A stretch of 64,000 bases of DNA. It comes from Spirodela intermedia (taxonomy: Eukaryota > Streptophyta > Magnoliopsida > Alismatales > Araceae). Within the stretch, counting starts at the first letter, position 1; every line of letters begins with the position of its first letter. A program made the translations under genes and the position numbers. The notes below the pieces were generated by a model. It did no database searches. It was not told where the DNA came from and was given only the letters and a program-made list of their open reading frames with translations. The stretch covers positions 2,626,001-2,690,000 of the forward strand of contig LR746271.1 in assembly GCA_902729315.2 (NCBI GenBank). The letters run 5' to 3'. Below, piece after piece: positions 60,641 through 64,000 of the stretch.

Positions 60641-61095
60641 TCAATTTTCCATTATGAACATGACATCATTATAGTGAGTATTGTGTGTTCCCCTTTTCAA
60701 AAATCTCCTCATTTTCCCATTTTGATTATCTAGAGCTCTCTATTATAGTTTGCTTTATATATCTGAAAATGTTATACAATTCTAAATAGCATGATGGATA
60801 CACTTAGGCTTCCTAACAAGTGGGTTGATACAATGTTTTAGTTTTAATTTTGAACAAAATTATAACTATGAAGGTTCTATGTTGGTTAAATTATAAAACA
60901 AGTAGATTGGTGTCTTTTTACAAATGTAAAAAAAGAGTACAACCTTTCAAAAAAATCACTAGTAATATCATTTTTTTTATAAAACATCTCATGTAAATGT
61001 GATATTGCATTGACAATTGTTATGTTAGTGTCACTCCAAAAGCCTCCCCTTGCATTTGAAGGTTTCCTTGTTCATATTATAACTTCACAAGATGT
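60641..61095. other. AT-rich stretch, no gene recognised
   Basis: Nothing could be read here before the solo LTR. Confidence 0.35.
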
Positions 61096-62794
61096 TGACG
61101 TGACTTAGTTGTGAATAGTAAATCACACAAATTTAAAATTTATAAAACTAAAAAATATGAATTTTCAGATATTTAAAAGTATTTTTGAACAAGTATATCA
61201 ATTATAATTTAATAAAACTTTCAAAAATAGTGGTAATTTTTCAAGTCGATAACAAGAATGTAATATAATATCAGGTGATTATTCAGAATTTTTCTCAAAG
61301 AATACTATTTTCTATGAATTGTATATTAGGAAATAAAAATAAAATATATTTAAAATTCACAAAAAAAGGAAATAAGGGTGCGGACGTCAAGATGACATCA
61401 GTGCCCGACGAACACGAATCAGACAGAAATAGAGTTCCACCTGATGATTCTTACATAAGTAATTTTAGATGATTTAAGTGATCAAATTAAGATTTGTAAA
61501 AGCCGAAAGAATCGTAATGGAATGAAGTATATCTTGATAAATTTAAATCACATAAATTATCACTAAATGAAGCAAAAATTAAGTTGAAAGTAGGAAAACA
61601 AAGTTCTAACGTCGTGGCGGCAATGTGTCAACGATGCACTGAGATCCTAAGCATTCGGGAGAATCGTCATGCAATGTCCACGGCCTTGAAGGCTCTCCTT
61701 GGACAAGGATGATGTGGGTAATCTCTAGATCTCCTTGCAAAGTCTAGAGATCAATGAAATAGGTTGTCGAATTGTCTCCAGCGACTGTTACCCGGCGGAG
61801 CAGAAAAATGACAACTTTGCAACTCTTCGGCAGTTGTCACCCGATGGAGAAGAGCTGAATGGAGGTAGGGCGCGTGTCAGGAAGCTTCATCCATAAGTCC
61901 GCACAATAAGAGGAGGCTCTTCATCGCATTCGGTATGCTCTCAAGAGGTGGCGACTCATCTCCTGGCAGATTGTCCTCTTCCCAACAATGACTTGTTCGT
62001 CAATCAATCGAAGATGTTTTACTCGATGAATTTGCGATCCTTTTATCATGAATTATTCAACAATTTTAGTAACAATGCTCCGCGAATCGCATTGACAAGA
62101 TTTTCGCTGATGATCCAGCGATTCTGGTGGCTTAATCTTTCACTGGCAATTTGCAGAAAAGTCACGATAATTAGATAAAAAATATGAGTTTTGGCTCTGA
62201 GAAAATTCGAACCCACGCCAGTTGCGCACCTGCATGAGAAAGATTGACATAAGTACTCTAATGCCCTTATCAAATGACGTCATCATGATATATCTCTGTT
62301 ATAAATAAAGGGTATTATAGGTATTAAAATCATCAAAGCCTTTCTAGGGAAGGTATGATGCGGGTTTAGTCCCACATTGCTTGTGCGCCAAGTTTCGTGA
62401 GAATATATAGTAATACTACATTTGTAAGTAAGCCCACTGGTGACATGGAAGGGGAGTGGCGCACACGTGCCCCTATCAGTCCTAGCCACTTGAGCCCCTG
62501 CTCATGGCTCCTCCCTGACTGCACTTCTGACCCGCTTGTGGGCCTGGCTGGCCGGCGGGTACCCCCCATTTTGCTATATTTTTATTTTTATTTATTTTTC
62601 TTTATTTATCTCAAAAGTTAGATTATAAAAATTATATAAATTCATATAAAATCACATAACTAGCCAATAATTCACGTTAATCAACTGAAAATCACTTTTC
62701 ACACTTTAACACAAATATAAGTCTATTTATCATAAGTTAAGGCTAAAACTATATTATTTACTACTTATTAACTTAAAATAATGAAAACTTATCA
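61096..62794 (-). mobile_element. Solo LTR (Athila-like family), perfect 5-bp TSD
   Basis: On the minus strand it runs from TGATAAGTTTTCATTATT (plus-strand end 62794) to CTAAGTCACGTCA (61096), 1699 bp. It is flanked by GATGT on both sides (61091-61095 and 62795-62799), a perfect target-site duplication, and has no internal domain. It resembles the LTR of element 1 in having an alternative middle part (about 62225-62340). TTCGAACCC near 62206 keeps the B-box-like word. Confidence 0.93.
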
Positions 62795-64000
62795 GATGTG
62801 AATTTAATTCATAATTGAATCATACTTTGAATAAGATAAGAATGAGCATGAAGAATGAATAGAAATGTTGAAGACAACTTGTTGGCAGCTTTATCACCTA
62901 AGGAAAAGTGCTTAAGAATGTTGAACTTGATGATAAGTTTGAGCATATCCTATATGAAGAATATTTTATGACTTCAGCATGTTAGTTATCCATTACAAAA
63001 GACCCTTTATCTAATTTTGAGAACATGAATATAGTTTTATTATTTTTGACTTTTATTCCAAACAAATAACCATTACAACTTTTTAGTGTCCAATGACTAT
63101 TTTTCCACAAATGTCTAGGATCAATACTTTCATAGGGCCTGATGCCTCAAGCTTTCAAGCATTGACTCTTTAGACCTAGTTTCTCTAATGATGTACATGT
63201 ATTGATTCATCAGCCATATGTGTCAAAGGCATAGGGGTCAACCTTTGTTTCTTAGTTTATAGTTAGTTTATAGAAGTTGATATTGTGCCATTAAATGTCT
63301 GAAATGTACATGTTCATAAATATTTAATTTTGAATCGTCACCAATCTATATTTAATGATAGAGAGTTGGGCTTAGGTAATAACTTATTTTTCCTATTTTC
63401 TTTCATTTAACTTTTGATAACAAACTTACTTTGTAATATCACCTTTAACTTGAAGTTCTTTTTCACTAATATTACCCTAATCTTTTTACTGAAAACCCAT
63501 ATAGAATACGCAAAATCCATTGAATTAGTGACAACCTGTTTACCATGAAAATGCAACTATTGAGCTGAAAAAATACATTCATTTATTAGGTGTACTTCCA
63601 TTGATTGTACGGAAGTACATTTCCATTAATTATTTCCTTCATTCCTTAGTGAAATCAAAGTGTCATGAAATGTTTTTAACACATTACTAGTGAAAATATC
63701 TCCATTTTGGTTAGAAAGGTAGTAGTTTATGTACATCATTGTATCATGTTATAAATGAAAAAATGAAAAGTTATTAAGTCAAATGTTGAACTATGCTTCT
63801 TCAATAAAATGAACATGTTAGATCTATAGGTCCAAGAGATCCAAATTTTATAAGCTGAAATTGATACATACATTGTATCAATTGATATCGTTATCTCAAG
63901 ATAAAGTTTTAAACTTTTATAAAAAATTAATATCACGTGCAACAAAGCTATCAACTTTGCAAGATGAATGAATTGGTTGAAATATACAACATTTTATTCT
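62795..64000. other. AT-rich stretch to window end, no gene recognised
   Basis: No ORF, LTR end or motif could be supported. The frame at 63736-63954 is a chance frame. Confidence 0.35.

Overview
This window looks like nuclear DNA of a flowering plant with a repeat-rich genome. The evidence is one spliced plant-specific gene on a GC-rich island, set in AT-rich DNA built mostly from Ty3/gypsy and Ty1/copia LTR retrotransposons, solo LTRs and their decayed remains. The species cannot be told from the sequence alone. There are no signs of bacterial genes, CRISPR arrays, rRNA operons or intact tRNA genes.

The one convincing host gene lies on the minus strand at 47332-50635. It is a TERMINAL EAR1-like (TEL, Mei2-like family) RNA-binding protein in six exons that join in frame to 669 codons, with two N-terminal RRMs and the Mei2-type C-terminal RRM. 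About 2.9 kb downstream and 1.2 kb upstream of it are also GC-rich, with GA/CT and GT microsatellites and one duplicated 130-180 bp block.

Layout: 1-1291, end of an Athila-like LTR; 2380-3330, decayed copia reverse transcriptase; 6456-7937, solo LTR (-); 8925-10733, solo LTR of a second family with a perfect target-site duplication and a cluster of CACGTG boxes; about 11430-11543, two 5S-rRNA-like fragments; 13712-16799, copia remnant split by a solo LTR (14408-16046); 16800-22980, a pol-less gag element (element 1); 23021-25098, two copia fragments joined; 25099-27607, one full and one 5'-truncated LTR; 27608-33523, a ten-unit 627-bp tandem array made from the 3' part of that LTR; 33524-38284, a second pol-less gag element (element 2) with its 3' LTR; 38285-44400, AT-rich repeats; 44430-51830, the TEL island; 51830-61095, AT-rich DNA without a clear gene; 61096-62794, solo LTR with a perfect target-site duplication; then AT-rich DNA to the end.

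The most unusual feature is the array at 27608-33523. It appears to be a young satellite built from the 3' portion of an LTR and fused directly to the primer-binding site of element 2. Its units are almost identical to one another although they carry old mutations relative to neighbouring LTRs, so the expansion is younger than the decay. The second notable feature is that elements 1 and 2 both keep a gag-like region and a shared acidic second ORF but show no protease, reverse transcriptase or integrase. This fits a non-autonomous gag-only family. All identities were judged by eye, without alignment software or databases.
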